DNA of 7,162 nt, taken from Rhodospirillales bacterium (lineage in GTDB: Bacteria > Pseudomonadota > Alphaproteobacteria > Acetobacterales > Acetobacteraceae). The position numbers and the translations under genes are program-made. Under the pieces are notes generated by a model. That model had not been told where the DNA came from, made no database searches, and saw only the letters and a program-made list of their open reading frames with translations. Below are positions 6,104-7,162 of this stretch, one piece after another (positions within the stretch are counted from its first letter, which is position 1; the number at the start of each line of letters is the position of its first letter). Where the stretch lies: positions 1 through 7,162 of the forward strand of contig JANXSA010000345.1 of assembly GCA_025352915.1 (NCBI GenBank), written 5' to 3'.

Positions 6104-7162
6104 ATGAACGACGTGCCGGTTGATCTGATGGCTGAGGCTTATGAGCGCGCCGCGGCGACGCCGCTGGAGGCGATCGACGTCAGCCAGCCGTCGATTTATC
6201 AGGACGATACTTGGCGGCCGTGGTTTGCGCGGCTGCGGGCGGAGGCGCCGGTGCATTATTGCCCGGAAAGCCGGTTTGGCGCGTTCTGGTCGGTGACGAA
6301 GTACAAGGACATCATGGCGGTTGATAGCAACCACAAGGTGTTCTCGTCGGACAGCCAGCTTGGCGGCATTACCATCCGCGATGCGCCGATGAGTTTCCGG
6401 CGGCCGTCGTTCATTTCGATGGACCCGCCGCTGCATGACGATCAGCGGCGGGCGGTCTCGCCGATCGTGGCGCCGAGCAATCTGGTGCATTTGGAGAAGC
6501 TGATCCGAGAGCGGTCGGCGCGGATTCTCGATACGCTGCCGATTGGCGAGGAGTTCAACTGGGTCGAGAAGGTTTCGATCGAGCTGACCACGCAGATGCT
6601 GGCGACGTTGTTCGACTTTCCGTTCGAGGACCGGCATTTGTTGACCTATTGGTCCGACATTGCCACCGCCGATCTTTTGAGCGGCAAGATTTCGAGCGAG
6701 GAAGAGCGCAACGAGATTTTGCAGCAATGCGTGAAGTATATGCGCACCCTGTCCAAGCAGCGCGCCAACGGGCCGCCGCGGTCTGATTTGTTGTCGATGA
6801 TGGCGCGCGATCCGTCGACGCGCGACATGGATGACGCGATGTTCCTGGGCAATTGCATCCTGTTGATCGTGGGCGGCAACGATACCACGCGCAATTCGAT
6901 TTCGGGCGGGTTGGTGGCGTTGAACAAGTATCCGGCGGAGTACGACAAGCTGCGCGCCAACCATGGGCTGATCGACAGCATGGTGCCGGAGATCGTGCGC
7001 TGGCAGACGCCGCTTTCGCATATGCGGCGGACGGCGCTGGAGGATATCGAGGTCGGCGGCAAGGCGATCAAGAAGGGCGACAAGGTGGTGATGTGGTACA
7101 TCTCCGGCAATCGCGATGACGATATGATCGAGAATGCCGACGACTTCATCATCGACCGGGCG
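6104..7162 (+). CDS. CYP153A: Cytochrome P450, CYP153 family (alkane terminal hydroxylase), 3' end outside window
   Basis: The frame is open from ATG 6104 (AGGAG 7 bases upstream) to the right edge: 353 codons of about 420 expected. CYP153 enzymes are soluble class I P450s that hydroxylate the terminal methyl of medium-chain alkanes, and in some members fatty acids or cyclic substrates. Family marks are GAFWSVTKYKDIMAVD (59-74), FISMDPPLHDDQRRAV (103-118), SPIVAPSNL (119-127) and SIELTTQMLATLFDFPF (158-174). The I-helix LLIVGGNDTTRNSISGG (253-269) carries the oxygen-activating acid-Thr pair. EIVR (296-299) is the ExxR motif, followed by the near-diagnostic WQTPLSHMRRTALEDIE (300-316) and GDKVVMWYISGNRDDD (325-340). 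The haem-ligand Cys motif lies beyond the window, so integrity is unproven. Redox partners are encoded just upstream; the gap to the ferredoxin stop is 24 bases. The CYP153A subfamily is inferred from remembered sequences. Confidence 0.95.
   Translation, partial: MNDVPVDLMAEAYERAAATPLEAIDVSQPSIYQDDTWRPWFARLRAEAPVHYCPESRFGAFWSVTKYKDIMAVDSNHKVFSSDSQLGGITIRDAPMSFRRPSFISMDPPLHDDQRRAVSPIVAPSNLVHLEKLIRERSARILDTLPIGEEFNWVEKVSIELTTQMLATLFDFPFEDRHLLTYWSDIATADLLSGKISSEEERNEILQQCVKYMRTLSKQRANGPPRSDLLSMMARDPSTRDMDDAMFLGNCILLIVGGNDTTRNSISGGLVALNKYPAEYDKLRANHGLIDSMVPEIVRWQTPLSHMRRTALEDIEVGGKAIKKGDKVVMWYISGNRDDDMIENADDFIIDRA

Noticed and set aside
5168..7021. 617-codon open frame on the minus strand
   Set aside because: It lies antisense to the reductase, ferredoxin and P450, which all have clear family motifs. 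Its product is Arg/His/Pro-rich with no recognisable domain, as expected opposite GC-rich codons.
6646..7152. 168-codon minus-strand frame with a less GC-biased composition
   Set aside because: It is antisense to the CYP153 I-helix and ExxR region; its Ser/Ile-rich product mirrors the G-rich sense codons and has no recognisable domain.

Overview
The window is GC-rich with strong GC-ending codon use. Gene content (an LpxR-type outer-membrane protein, a CYP153 P450 with putidaredoxin-type partners, a tRNA with an encoded CCA end) points to a Gram-negative alphaproteobacterium. Rhodospirillales or Acetobacteraceae is my best guess, from protein flavour only and not from any search.

Layout. Positions 1-395 are gene-poor: a short relic ORF (64-207) that looks like the start of a small mobile-element-associated protein, then 188 bases without a gene that hold a 37-bp near-palindrome (322-358). 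A tRNA-Ser(UGA) gene follows on the minus strand (396-485). Next is an aldo/keto reductase on the minus strand (527-1477), divergent from a TTC38/StaR-like TPR protein on the plus strand (1585-2925). From 2997 to the window end five plus-strand genes are closely packed: an LpxR-family outer-membrane lipid A deacylase homologue, a RidA/YjgF-family protein, a FAD ferredoxin reductase, a [2Fe-2S] ferredoxin and a CYP153-family cytochrome P450. The P450 runs off the right edge before its haem-cysteine motif.

How the genes work together. The last three form a complete class I P450 chain: NADH to FAD reductase to [2Fe-2S] ferredoxin to P450 haem. CYP153 enzymes hydroxylate the terminal carbon of alkanes or related aliphatic chains. 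The RidA-family gene overlaps the reductase start by one base (TGATG), so it is probably part of the same unit, which is not a standard CYP153 component. The LpxR-like gene ends 13 bases before ridA, with its stop codon touching the ridA ribosome-binding site. Base composition changes at this point: the TPR gene is C-rich on the coding strand, while ridA through the P450 is strongly G-rich. That suggests the P450 cassette and the flanking genes have different histories.

The most unusual content is the LpxR-RidA-CYP153 arrangement, an apparent loss of a conserved Asp in the LpxR-like protein, and the palindrome/relic zone beside the tRNA. I see no CRISPR array, intact insertion sequence or replication origin.
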